Origin: Welwitschia mirabilis
Lineage: Eukaryota > Gnetophyta > Gnetopsida > Welwitschiales
NCBI GenBank assembly: GCA_051453625.1
Contig: JBOZIK010000001.1
Span: 176,234,806-176,298,805, forward strand
DNA length: 64,000 nt
Reading direction: 5' to 3'
Positions 48,315-59,578 of this stretch are shown piece by piece. The stretch's first letter is position 1. Every line of letters starts with the position of its first letter. The notes under the pieces are model-generated. The model made no database searches. It saw only the letters and a program-made list of their open reading frames with translations, and was not told the DNA's origin. The translations under genes were made by a program, and so were the position numbers.

Positions 48315-48607
48315 TAACATTTATATTACTTGAAGATTCCAAAAATAAAAGATGATGTAATAATTTCATAACTAAAAATAATATTAATGTAATCCATTAA
48401 TTTACCACTATTAAAACCACTAACTTTGCCACTCAAGATCATAATTACTAAGGATTACAATAAGTATTAATATTATAGATATTACAACACAAAATTTTCT
48501 ATAATATAAATATAATAACTACATTAGCTTGTAGAGTCTATAATAATAAAATTATTTTAATTTAATTTTTAAGCAAATCTTTAGACATTAAAATTCTAGA
48601 CATGACA

Positions 48608-48621
48608 TTTCTCCAACCCTT
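48608..48621 (-). promoter_or_regulatory. Polypurine tract of nested gypsy element
   Basis: The minus strand reads AAGGGTTGGAGAAA immediately before the LTR start TGTCATG. It is preceded by TTCAAGGACGAAAC, a sequence commonly seen at the end of plant chromovirus pol. This is the second-strand priming site and fixes the orientation. Confidence 0.75.
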
Positions 48622-51600
48622 AAAAAGTTTCGTCCTTGAATCTTGAACAAGAAAGTTTAATTCTTTACTATAATATATTTATTTATATTTTCAACAAGCT
48701 TCTAAACTTTCTCTCCTAATTGTTGTACTAAATTTGAATTTATATTCCTTCAATTCCATACATAAATTGTTGAATAGGTTAAAATGTTATCCACATGATT
48801 TCTAATCAAGTTCATGATAATACCAATCAGCTCTTGTATCTGGAATAATCAAACCTCTAGGAACTCTCTTCTTACTCTACTATTCACTTCACTTTTATGA
48901 TGTGAGATCTAAAAGTTTTAGTACATGACTATATCAATTCATAAGACTCTTTTGTTATACATTAACTTTCAGTATTCCTCATTTCCTAAGGTCATAATGC
49001 TTCATTGATTATAGAAAGTGTTATGAACTAGCATATCTTCATGAGAGGTTGAATAAGGATTACATAATTGATTTTGTAAGGGATGTATAAGAACATTGTT
49101 GAATATACTTGTAGATGGTTGAAACCTCTTCTATTTCATAAGCCAAAATATCTCAATGACCTCCTTACTTCAACCAAAAGTAAAATACGCTCGAACTATT
49201 AAGTTTAAAACTACAACTCAAATATGGCAACACAACAATCTCTTACTCCAAATTGTGTCACAGACTTATAAATATTTTATGTGTAAATTCCTCAAATATT
49301 AGTTCATGTAAGTCCCTTCCACTCTACATTCCTTTATTGTGTACATTCTTCAATGCCTTTTTGATACTTATTATTTGAATTCCCACTTCAAGATTGATAT
49401 GTATAATATAGCATCTTTCACTCTAATAAGTCAAGGTATTAGGTATAGAGATTGGTTAATTGACAAAAATAAAACAAGTATTTAATATTGGATCTCATGA
49501 TACATAACTTTGTTAAAGAAGTTGAATAATAATGTCATAAGGCTAATACCTAAGTATTATTTTCAAGTTTCTCTAATTTAGCAAACTAATATTTCAAGAC
49601 CAAGCACCTATTGATTTAGTTTCAAAAGAATCTTGCTTAAAATATAGCTAAAAATAAAAGGAATGTACATAGAAATCTTTACCAATTTTACCAAGTGAAG
49701 GAAAAAAAACCTTTGTTATTTGCTTAGTAAGGTCCATTATGTGAGGTCATATGGAGACTAGTTTTATTTTATTAAAATGCAAGAATGTGATAACTTATTA
49801 TACTAAAAGGACCAATTTTTAAAAAGAATGTAGTTTAAGAGAATTGTTATGAATTTTAAAAGGTGACTTATATGAATTATAATGCTTAACATTACAACTA
49901 GGAAGGGAAGCTTATGATTTAAGATATGGAAAGGTGATTTTAACTTTCTTCCCAAGCTTTGTCTAAAGTAAAATTATGGTTTTCTCTTGATATATTAGCA
50001 TATATTTTAATAAAGGCACAATAAAAATTCTATTTTGTGAAAATGACAAAAATGTAAATAAAGGTGTAGTCAAATAGGGTCATCATCATAGTACTTTAGT
50101 TCAGGTGTCACATGTACATTGGTTTAAGTGGAATAAATCTACATTTAAATCCTTAACTCTATAATAAATGTATTGTATATAAGCATGTTAAATCACAAGC
50201 ATAAAAGGGCATGATTAGGCTTACCCTAAAAAATGAATCTTATCATAAATGATGAGATCATAATTGAGTGATTAAAATTGGATGACATTAAAAATGAATG
50301 GGATCTAAGCAAAGATAGGTGATTAAGAAAATAGAAACCTGCATAATATTAAACATTGAAATTAGATCATTTTGGAGTGTAAATGATTTTATAGTAAATA
50401 AGTTCAAGTTTTCCTTTTAGGTAAAAAATATTTATAGCATGGTACATGTTTAAAATAGATAGATAATATGGGATACTTGGGAAAACTGATTAGAAATGTG
50501 ATATGAAAGAATCCCATGGGAATAAGAAGATATGAAGAAAACAGTAGGATGAAGTTATTAAAATTACTATTTCTTAATAAAATTAAAATTTCCTTAAAGC
50601 ATGTTCAGTAAATGGACAAATGCTAACATTCAAATTAGAACATGGAAAGAAATAGTTTCGATGTATCTGAAGCAAAAAGGAATGGCATCAAGGAAATCGA
50701 GTAGAGGAGTATTAAGAGATATGGAAATAGAATTATAGGAGTTAAAAGAGTTTTCTAAAGGGCTTTTAAATTCTCATAAATAGCATAATTGGGAAAAATA
50801 ACACAAGTTTTAATGGAAGAAAAACATTCAAATTAGAGTCCATCTATATAAACATGCATAGTACAAAGATGCATCATTGGATAATAGATGACAAATAAGG
50901 ATGATTAACCTTCATGTCAACTCATTATCCAAGTTCATGTCCCATCTAGTCTAATTAGAAAAGTAACTCCTTTAATGCTTTTATTAAAAGAAAATGATTT
51001 TGCAGTGTAGAAAGCTTAGCATAGTGGCATGTCTCTAATAAAAGAAGAGCAAGGGCAGAAACCCCTTCAATGTTAGGATCATTTCTAGATGATAGAGTAA
51101 TTCAAAAAAAAAAGTTCTTTGCTACAAAAATGTGTCTAATACATGAAAATGATAATGAAAGCATAACAAGACCATCCCTAACATTATAATTAAGATTCAA
51201 TACACGAGTAAATTCCTTTTAAGATTTGTAAAGGAAAATAAAATTCAATAAACAGTGTGATTGTAGAAATGGTGTTGAATCATGTGACAGCAGTTGGGAA
51301 CATAAGGCAAAAAAGGAGATAGTAAGCATTAATAAATAACTATTAATTCAAGAGTGAGCGATTAAAGAAAGAAGAAGATAAAGATTCTATAATATCTGCC
51401 AACCAAACAAATTGAGTTGTTTCCCCTTTACTAAAATTCACTATGCTTGCCCTTCTACTCTAACAAAATCATGTTGTTTCTTTTTTTTTAATTAAATTAT
51501 TATAAAATCTTTGATAATCTCTGTGCAAGAATAAAATACCTAGTTTGATAGATTTACAAAATCAAAAGATGGACTTTTACCTAATTTAGTACTTATTAGT

Positions 51601-53230
51601 AAGGCATAAAAAGATAAAGTCAAAAAATTAGTATCATCTATTTTCCTTTAAATTAGTCTCTATAAACCTGAAGAGAATATTGAATTATGATTTTATGGTT
51701 TATTAAATCATGTTTCCTATGAGCAAGTTTTTTCACTCAATTTCAACATATTGTCCATTGGGATGCCAATCATTCAACGTTTTTATAGTTGATTTTTCTA
51801 TCCTACTATCTTATTGATTTTAACACTAGTCTTTGAGTGCTTTCTTTAATATGCTAACTCTAATAATAAATTTTAAAGGTAAATTTGTACTTATAACACT
51901 AAATGATGTTAAGTTGAATATAGTGCAATTGTTGAAAGAAACTATATATCTACAACCCCATGATACTACACATAGAGAGATTTAAGAAGAAAGGCAGACA
52001 ATTTATTTTTGGTTGTGGATACATAATTAGACTTATAGCACCTCTCTGTAGCCTTCTCTAGATAATTCATAATGAGATACAAATATAGAACCTTTGGTAA
52101 GTGAAAAAAATCAATTTCTTATGAATATGAACTTGAATTTGCAAAAACATAAAAAGCAAACAAGTACATATACAAAATTGGACATAGTACTGATAACAAA
52201 GAAATATACCTATGGAAAGGGATCTACATTAATATTTTCCAAAATTTAGTGATGGTGATTCCTATCAAGCTGTAAGTTCAATATAGTTATTCTAGAAATG
52301 AATTAAGAAATGGACCAAGAAAGGAATAACAATAATAAAACATTTAATTACACAAGCTAGACTGTAGAAATCTTTTCATATGTCCTCAATCTCTCAAATT
52401 TTTATCAACCATCAGTTTATTCAACAAGTAAAGCAAGCCAAGAGTCAACCAAGGAAGCAATTTAATCTTTACATAAATGAGCATATTTATCTTTAGGATT
52501 TATGAAATACAAGATAGTAAGAGAACCTAAGCATTAAAGATAAAGCTTCCCGCTAAGAAGTAAATAATGAAATAATAATACAGAAAGCCTGCAAGATATA
52601 TCGAAGTCCTTGATTCTCCTCTTAAATTTCCATAATTACTCTTTCCTCTTGAGAACCCTTTTACCTAAAACTCTGAGACATGGATATATTGACTATTCAA
52701 AACCTTCATTGAATTAGCCTCTTAAATTTGATCAAATAATCTGTTTCCATCTTAGTTTATTTATTAAGCTTGTAAAAACATAATAAAGTTACATTCTATA
52801 GAAAACAAAAGATATGCATTATAGAAAATAAAAGAAATGCTTCATAGGAAATAAGGAGATATAAAGGATAGCATCTACATAGGTGCTTTAAATGCTTATG
52901 GATAGAATGCTAGTTGTGAACAAGATGAGGGTTGACTCGCATACAAAATAGGATTTTCTTTAAGATGAATAAGAGATAAATTTACCAAATACAAACTATA
53001 GGAATTATTTTAAACCTTCACATTTTTTAGACACATAAAATCCTTGATTTTATTATTTCTTTTCAATATCTACGTAGCCTCCTCACTTATGGCGGTTAAT
53101 CTTCTTAACTCTTAGCATGCTAAATTCAATAATGGATCCAATGGTGATGGTGTCACTTGCTAAAAGACATGAATCTTTATTGTTCTAAAGATAAATATTG
53201 TCTTATTACATACCTATATTTTAAAAGACA
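48622..53230. other. Interior of nested gypsy element, no domain recognised
   Basis: About 4.6 kb lie where pol is expected. I searched both strands by eye for RT (YxDD), integrase and RNase H motifs and found none that I would defend. The sequence is AT-rich with stops in all frames. Confidence 0.4.
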
Positions 53231-53234
53231 AATC

Positions 53235-53350
53235 TTTAGATACCTGCATATGATGTCAGGACTAGTATGAGCCAGAAGAGAGGGAAAGGAGGCACAGATG
53301 GCCTTCTTTCTTCAAAGGGAGGTGAAGGAATGCTCAGAGGAATAGCGAAG
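53235..53350. other. Local GC-rich island inside the retroelement
   Basis: About 115 bp approach 45-50% G+C, far above the surroundings. On the minus strand a frame starting at an ATG near 53,382 reads LSIPSPPFEERRPSVPPFPL and then a hydrophobic LFWLILVLTSYAG before a stop. It does not look like retroelement coding sequence and I do not recognise it. It may be part of a captured host fragment. Confidence 0.35.
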
Positions 53351-53670
53351 TTCGATCTAGAATTCCTTAGAATATTCACCATTGCAAGAAATTTTTTACA
53401 ATGCATAAAAATCCATGCTTGCTTATGATTAGGATGTGAGAATCATCTACGAAGGTCTAACATAGCTAAATTTTCTAAATTTTGAAAACCCTAATTTCTC
53501 AAATTTAACACATGTATACCCTAATCCTTATTCTTCAGGCTGTATTCTTACTTCTGGTATGAAGAATAATAGTTTTCATCCAACATTAGATGCCATTTAA
53601 ATCATTCATGACACAGGATTATTCAATGCATAGAGGCCTGTTGAAGAATAAGAAACAATCCTATGCAATT

Positions 53671-53910
53671 TTAAAGTAAGATAGAACCCCAAACATCTAT
53701 AAAATCATGGAAAATTAGATGCACTATGCCATTCTTAAAGGTGAAACCCATAGAGCCAAATAAGAAGCCTTTAGAAACATGTGTTACAATTGATAGATGC
53801 TTACTCTGATGAGGATCTAGAGGTTCTAGTACAAAATGATATGCTATCACTTTTGCTCTTACAGCCTCTATCATTTCACCTCTAATTTTGGCCCATTGAC
53901 ATAGGATCAA
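53671..53910 (-). pseudogene. Unidentified 79-codon open stretch, possible captured fragment
   Basis: The minus strand is open for 79 codons with a mixed, non-repetitive composition, including VRAKVIAYHFVLEPLDP and VSKGFLFGSMGFTFKNG. The sequence just upstream (about 53,930-54,010) also reads sensibly in another frame (AIEVLSTKSKLKVALYGIA), which suggests one longer, frameshifted coding sequence. I do not recognise a family. Its position just after the 5' LTR leader is where gag would lie, but no gag motif is visible. It could be decayed gag or a host-gene fragment; expression is unlikely. Confidence 0.3.
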
Positions 53911-54491
53911 ATTTGTACCACAGGATCCACTAGTTTTTAAGCAATTCCATAAAGAGCAACCTTCAATTTGCTTTTGGTGCTAAGAACCTCAATGGCATGT
54001 CCATTTCAACTTTTTCCTTTGAATAGCCAGTAGAATATGATTCTTCCTTCAACTTAGATGTGTAGCACACTATAAATTTGTTAAAATCATAATCCTAAAA
54101 TGCTCATACAAAGACAAATCCAATGAATCATTACATGCTATAATGAAATCCTAGCTTCTTTTCAATGTTTTGCTTCCTTAACTACAAGATAGAACATGAA
54201 TATTCTAATGCATCTCTACACATTTCTATTAAATCCAAGCTAAAACAAACAAAAATCCATTGATATATAAGCAAAAGAGAATCCTAAGAAGGATCCATAG
54301 AAGAAATGATTTTAATAAATTTTACCCTTGCTTGGAAAAGGTTGATCCTCAGCAAAAATCTTATAGGCAACATCTCTTTCTTTTTGCAATGCCTAGCTAA
54401 TACTTAGTATGCTTTCTATAGAGTGTGTAGCTCATTATCAAGGGTATTAATGTGGTCTTCTCTTAAAATTAGTATTTTGGCCTCTCTCTTT

Positions 54492-54680
54492 TACATAACG
54501 TTTCTTTTGCAAATGGTATGCATTATGTTTTCTTATGATACCCTTCTTATAACATAATACTCCTCTTACAAATGGCATCAGTTTTATTTTCCTATGATGC
54601 CATTCTTCTGACTTAACACTTCTCATAAAAATAGCATTAGTTTTATTTTTCTTATGATGTCCTTCTTCTAACATAATGCT
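54492..54680. repeat. 59-bp minisatellite (3 units) with internal inverted repeat
   Basis: Three units of about 59 bp start near 54,492, 54,551 and 54,610, each with a TTATGATRYC-type core and an AYATAA start. Within and between units GATGCCATT pairs with AATGGCATC about 25 nt away, so each unit can fold into a hairpin. A minus-strand open frame of 75 codons covers it and encodes three similar repeats (HHKKNK, HHRKIK, IIRKHN). It lies 135 bp inside the 5' LTR, in the leader region. Confidence 0.85.
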
Positions 54681-54814
54681 TTTCTTTAAAACGATATCTT
54701 TTGGTATGGTGATAATATGAAAGTCTTAGATTAAAGATACTTCTTTTATTCTTATCTTAAGGAGGCTCTTATAACAAATTCACAACAACTATGCCCAGTA
54801 GAATTGCTAACCTA

Positions 54815-54826
54815 GCTTTAATACTA
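54815..54826 (-). promoter_or_regulatory. Primer-binding site for initiator Met tRNA (degenerate)
   Basis: The minus strand reads TAGTATTAAAGC three bases after the LTR end (CTTACA). The consensus is TGGTATCAGAGC; the three changes are G-to-A, C-to-T and G-to-A. The following CTAGGTTAG also resembles common plant leader sequence. Confidence 0.8.
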
Positions 54827-55804
54827 AAATGTAAGGCTTATATTTCTAACTTTAAATTTACAAACATTACTTATTTACTAGAGGGTTAAGTCCTCATCCT
54901 TCCCCTCTATTAGATGCATTAATATGAAATAATTCATGATTTTAATAAAAATTTAGCATGTGAGAACTCTTAATTTTAATTCTCATCAACATATTTATTT
55001 ATGATAGCATTTAAATAATTATAGAAGGAGGGGAAAACACATGGCTCTTACTTTTTAATCAAATAATAATAAATGGATATTAATAGTACAATCAGAGGAA
55101 TAGATCTATAGATTTTCAAGGAAAGATTGCAGTAATGCTTAAAAATAAATTGCCCAACTTCATACTTTATTAACTCAAGAAAAGATATTCATGAATTAAC
55201 ATTCAGTGTATGCTAAAGTTTAATACATTACTGAAGAGTTCAAGTTCTCAATATAATCTTCAAGAGATGCATAAAGGATTAAGTGATCAAATTTCATATT
55301 TTATTGCAAAAATATATTTCAAGAAAAGATATTCACTATACAATGCTTAATTTATCAATCCTAAGAAATTTAATAAAGTTGTAAGGGATACACATAATAA
55401 AAATAGAATTTAACTATCAATGCACATTCAATGAAACATTATTCAAGAAAGATATATGGTGTTTCCAAATTATAGTTATATATATAATTTCAAGATTTAT
55501 GAAGGAAATACAAGTTCATTCTACAAAATTTTCCAACAAGGCTAGAATAATAATCCTACACATCTTAATGCCCTCTTTAGTAATCATACTCCAGTTTTTC
55601 CATCTGTTACATGAGGACTATGGAATGAGAACTATAAAAATTTCATAGCTTCTTGTATGATCCAGGAAAGATAAGGCAAGATAAAGATTTTTTTGAATGT
55701 CAAGATAGGAAGGACAAAAGTGAGAACTTGAAGAAACAAGTATATCACAAGAACAACAACCTTATGGCTATGAAATGAAAATAAACAATTATAACTTTTT
55801 TGAT

Positions 55805-56130
55805 ATTTCAATTACTTCACTACCTCATTTGGCGATCTGTGAAGCCAACTACCTCATTTAGCAATCTGTGATCCTCATATAATATTTTTCACATTTTACT
55901 TACTTCATTACCTCATTCAGTGATCTATGAAGCTCGCCTCCTCATTCAGTGATATGTGGTTCTCATATAACATTTTTCACATTTTACTCACTTCACTACC
56001 TCATTTGGTAACCTATGAATCCCACCGCCTCATTTGGTGATCTATGGTCAATATATTATTCCCACTATCTCATTCAACGATTTGTGGGATTCTCACCTTT
56101 CACAACCTCATTTGGTAATCTATGGGATAT
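55805..56130. repeat. Minisatellite in 5' LTR (8 units)
   Basis: About eight copies of CCTCATTTGGTGATCTRTGR lie in pairs separated by a TCATATAAYATTTTTCACAT-type linker. Compared with the 3' LTR there is one extra two-unit block of about 85 bp, so the array gained or lost a block after insertion. Confidence 0.85.
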
Positions 56131-56291
56131 ACATAACCATAAGTTCTTAAGAATCATGATGTCAATAGGAGTATGAGAGAGGAATAACAATGAAGCATCA
56201 ACTCATGATAAGAACAGCTTAACTTCAGATTATTGAAGACATCAAGTATCATAAAATAGTAGGAGTTAAAATTTGAAACAAGGATTGAATA

Positions 56292-56301
56292 NNNNNNNNN
56301 N
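56292..56301. other. Assembly gap (10 N) in 5' LTR
   Basis: The partner LTR at about 47,605-47,627 predicts that roughly 20 bp (around TACTTAATTATCAACAT) belong here. Confidence 0.9.
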
Positions 56302-57192
56302 CACACACCTATATTTGATTTGTAAGAAAATAGACACAACAAATACAATAATGAATTGCATACAAAAAGGGACCAACAAGGAAGTAAGAAGAAATCGAAC
56401 CATAACCATACCTAATGATAGTATTTAAGAACTTTTAAGTTCTTCTAAGGTTATAAAGCTGCTAGACTTCCTAAGCTACAAATTCAAAGGTATAGTATTT
56501 TTGAAAAATAAGCTTAACTTAAAAGGAGAACCCTATTTATAATAAGAGAACGTGGGTAAAGTAAAAAGACTTAAGAATACAGAAGGATACATCATGATCC
56601 AACAGTAATGATGAGCATTTCATAACACCTCATCAAGGCTTTCCTGGCCACTAGGCACTTGAATAATATAAAAGAATACCTTCTATTCCATCACATTTAA
56701 TGATAATAATAAAGAAAATAAATAAACCTTCATAAATTAACATTTAATCATGCATAAATTCTAGGAAGATGCAATAATAATACTAAGTAAATAATATCAT
56801 CACCACTACTAGAACATTCTTGAAGATTATAAAGTAATATTTTAGTCTTTACAAAAACAAAAGGGACTCAAAGCATAATTTTTATAATCACAACACCTTA
56901 AAACATAACATCTATATCAGTTGAAAATTCCCAAAATAAAAAATGGTTTTCATAACTAAAAAAAGTATTAATACACTCCACTAATTTACCCACTATAAAA
57001 ACCACTAACTTTGCCATTCAAGATCATAATTACTATGGATTACAACAAGTAATAATCTTTCAGCTAATACAACACAAAATTTTTTAGAATATAAATATAA
57101 TAACTACAGTAGTTTGTAGACTCTATAATAACAAAATGATTATAATTTAGTTTTTAAGAAAATCTTTGGACCTTAAAATTTTGAACATGACA

Positions 57193-57197
57193 CCATT
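57193..57197. repeat. Target-site duplication CCATT, right copy
   Basis: It follows the LTR terminus CATGACA at 57,192 and differs from CTATT at 46,194-46,198 by one C/T transition. Confidence 0.75.
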
Positions 57198-59565
57198 CAT
57201 GTTTCTTAGACTACTAAGGTAGAAACCTTTTTAAGCATGTATATCTAAGTAAGACAAAAGAAAACAGTAAAAGAAGTATTTCTCTAAATAAAATATTATT
57301 TCTAAGCAAAGTAACTTAAGGTTATTGATAAAAACTTATATTATATACTTGAATTACTTATATAGTTTTATTTAATAACTTTTTTATAATTTAAGACTTT
57401 AATTATAAAGTTCTTGGACTCTTAGAAGACATTATAATAAAGAATTAATAATTAATTAATAATGAAGAAAAAATAAATTATAGTAGTTTTTCATAAACTA
57501 GACTCATGAGAGGATCCTTAAAAACTAATTTAAGCTATTTTGGAATTCTAAACATATTATTTCTAAGGTTATGAATTAAGGTTAAAAACTGTCAAATTTT
57601 CTAAAATTATGATACTATTACACCACTCAAATGACTATAACATTTAACATACTTTGAGTTTTTAAATGATTTAAGATATTTCAAAAATCTTATTTAATTC
57701 TCTACAACATAGGATGCTTAAGTTTTTAGATATTTTAACTATTAGTTATAGAAATGTAAATTAATGTCCTACTATTTTTTTCATTTATTTCCTAACCCAC
57801 TTTCACAAATAATTTTCTTAAAAATTATTATGCATTAGAAAAATTACTTATTTTAAATTTTCATAATCATAATATAATCCTAGAAATATATAAAAACTTT
57901 TGTTATTTTATACATATTATTTAATAATCTATGGTGTTTTTAACCTATGCCTCTATTATGAAAATTTAAATTTTACTATAAAAACATAGTAAAGATTCTA
58001 CAACTATTTATGCAATAATTTGAATTAATAAAATGATAAATACAGTAGCTAAAATAATTATTCATAGTGTATGTTGATAAATATTACTAATGCAAATCAA
58101 ATCTTAATGCATAAAGTGTTTACAACGAGCCTTAGGATTAGCATGAAGGAGTACTATCCTAAAAGAGATTTTTGAGGACCATACTTTTTCCTCTAACAAG
58201 GTTGGATTAATGTATAATTAATTAAAAATATAATATTATGTATAATAATTAAAAAAAATGGAAAACCAATTTTTTTTTTTTTGAATAAAACACTTGGTCA
58301 CTTGGTCATAATCATTCATTAGTAACCTCAATCACCAAGTGCAAGATACCCCTCAGATCTTCCCACCTATTGGTAAGAGACAATGGAAGGGAATGATATT
58401 TTGTAACATAATTTTATAAAAAACATAAATAATGGAATAATCTATTATTACATCATTCTACTAAAATTCTAAAAGAAGTCATATTGATAACATGAACAAG
58501 GACTTACTTGGAAACATTAGTAAATCCTTGATGGTTAAAGATGGAAGTTCCAAACTCAAGAATTCTTAGCTTCAATCTTTTAAGATTCCAATTGCACAAG
58601 TAAGAGAATGAAAAGAAAGAAAGAGGAAAGAAGGAAATTGCGATTACATAGAAAATGAAAAGTATCTACTTTTTTTTGCAATAGAGGAAACAGTCTCTAT
58701 ATATAGGTAAATAGAAGGCATATAGTTCAAAATCATAGGATCACAAGATTTATCATTGATAAGTGGAATGAGTAATAAGTGACATTGAAGCAAAAAAAGA
58801 GACAGTATATTTATGACTTATGAACCTAATGGGGATGAGTAATTTTCTTACATTAATTAGCAAGATTAATTGCATGCATCATTTCCTCATGCAAGATCCT
58901 TCTTAATCCTTCATAGCCTCATAAGTATGTTTAATTCATTTAAAATATGCATCAAAAGAATAAATGCATAAATCTGAAAATTTTCATGTGACATAATGAA
59001 ATACACTCTTCAATTTCAATGAACAAAACAATAAATATGTTATAAATTAAATGTCGTTACACACCTCAAGAAGATAAACATTATAGTAGAGTAAATCTAC
59101 TCATTTATCATTCTTGGATAAAGGTAAAAGTGCATGTACTAATCAACATGCTTATTTATTTCATAATGTATAGCATTTATAATCATATAATTCAAAGTAA
59201 ATTTTTATTCATAATATAATATATCTATCACATTTACCAAGAATTTAAATGAGTAGATAGGATGTAAAATACATTATTATATCCTCTTGAAATTTTAAAT
59301 TTATTATTTTTATCATGTAATTTAAATTCCTTACATAATGGGGTTATCTAGTTTTAATGTTTGAATAGCTTTTCTCATAAAATGTTTAGTACATAATTAT
59401 TATTTTTTTATGTCAAATCATGAAAATCATGAAATTAAGATTAATTACTTAAAATACCATCTTATTTTAATAAGTCTTTTAAAGAAGATGAATTCATCAT
59501 CTAATTAAAAGTTTAGCATGCTTAATAACCAAGTAATTAAGGTTTGCAAAATGTGGGTTATGATA
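57193..59565 (-). mobile_element. Large LTR copy 2, right part
   Basis: This is the continuation of the LTR interrupted at 46,198. It aligns with about 36,690-39,168 of copy 1, for example AGACTACTAAGGTAGAAACC (57,217) against AAACTACTACGATGAAAACT (36,691). The right end reads GGGTTATGATA, that is TATCATAACCC on the minus strand, from an expected TGTCATAACCC. Without the insertion, copy 2 would be at least 3.0 kb. Confidence 0.8.
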
Positions 59566-59578
59566 GAGCCCCAATTTT
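59566..59578 (-). promoter_or_regulatory. Polypurine tract next to LTR copy 2
   Basis: The minus strand reads AAAATTGGGGCTC directly before the LTR start. This marks copy 2 as a 3' LTR whose element body lies at higher coordinates, and gives the strand of this LTR family. Confidence 0.6.

Larger units (their letters stand above)
46199..48607 (-). repeat. 3' LTR of nested gypsy element
   Basis: This 2,409-bp LTR aligns over its whole length with 54,830-57,192. Landmarks are TTTACTAGAGGGTTAAG (46,240), the CCTCATTCAGTGATCT minisatellite (about 47,225-47,450) and AGTAATATTTTAGTCTTTAC (about 48,165). The 10-N gap at 48,305-48,314 interrupts it. Confidence 0.9.
46199..57192 (-). mobile_element. 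Full-length decayed gypsy retrotransposon, about 11 kb, nested in an LTR
   Basis: Two LTRs of about 2.4 kb (46,199-48,607 and 54,830-57,192) begin TGTCATG and end CTTACA (minus-strand sense). They bracket 6.2 kb of interior. The primer-binding site (54,815-54,826), polypurine tract (48,608-48,621) and near-identical 5-bp target-site duplications are all present and agree on minus orientation. The flanking DNA joins into a continuous LTR of the TGTAACACC family, so the insertion point is exact. The 3' end of the interior (TTCAAGGACGAAAC, then AAGGGTTGGAGAAA) looks like the end of chromovirus-type (Tekay/Del) gypsy pol. I could not recognise RT, RNase H or integrase in the interior, so it may be non-autonomous or too decayed. 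Confidence 0.85.
54830..57192 (-). repeat. 5' LTR of nested gypsy element
   Basis: This 2,363-bp LTR is the partner of 46,199-48,607. It contains a longer version of the CCTCATTTGGTGATCT minisatellite (about 55,805-56,130) and a 10-N gap at 56,292-56,301. Confidence 0.9.

Noticed and set aside
35504-59565. LTR copy 1 and copy 2 as the two ends of one element containing the eRF1 copy
   Set aside because: A PPT beside copy 2 places its element body to the right, not between the copies, and no PBS or PPT was found beside copy 1. eRF1 capture by one element is therefore unsupported.
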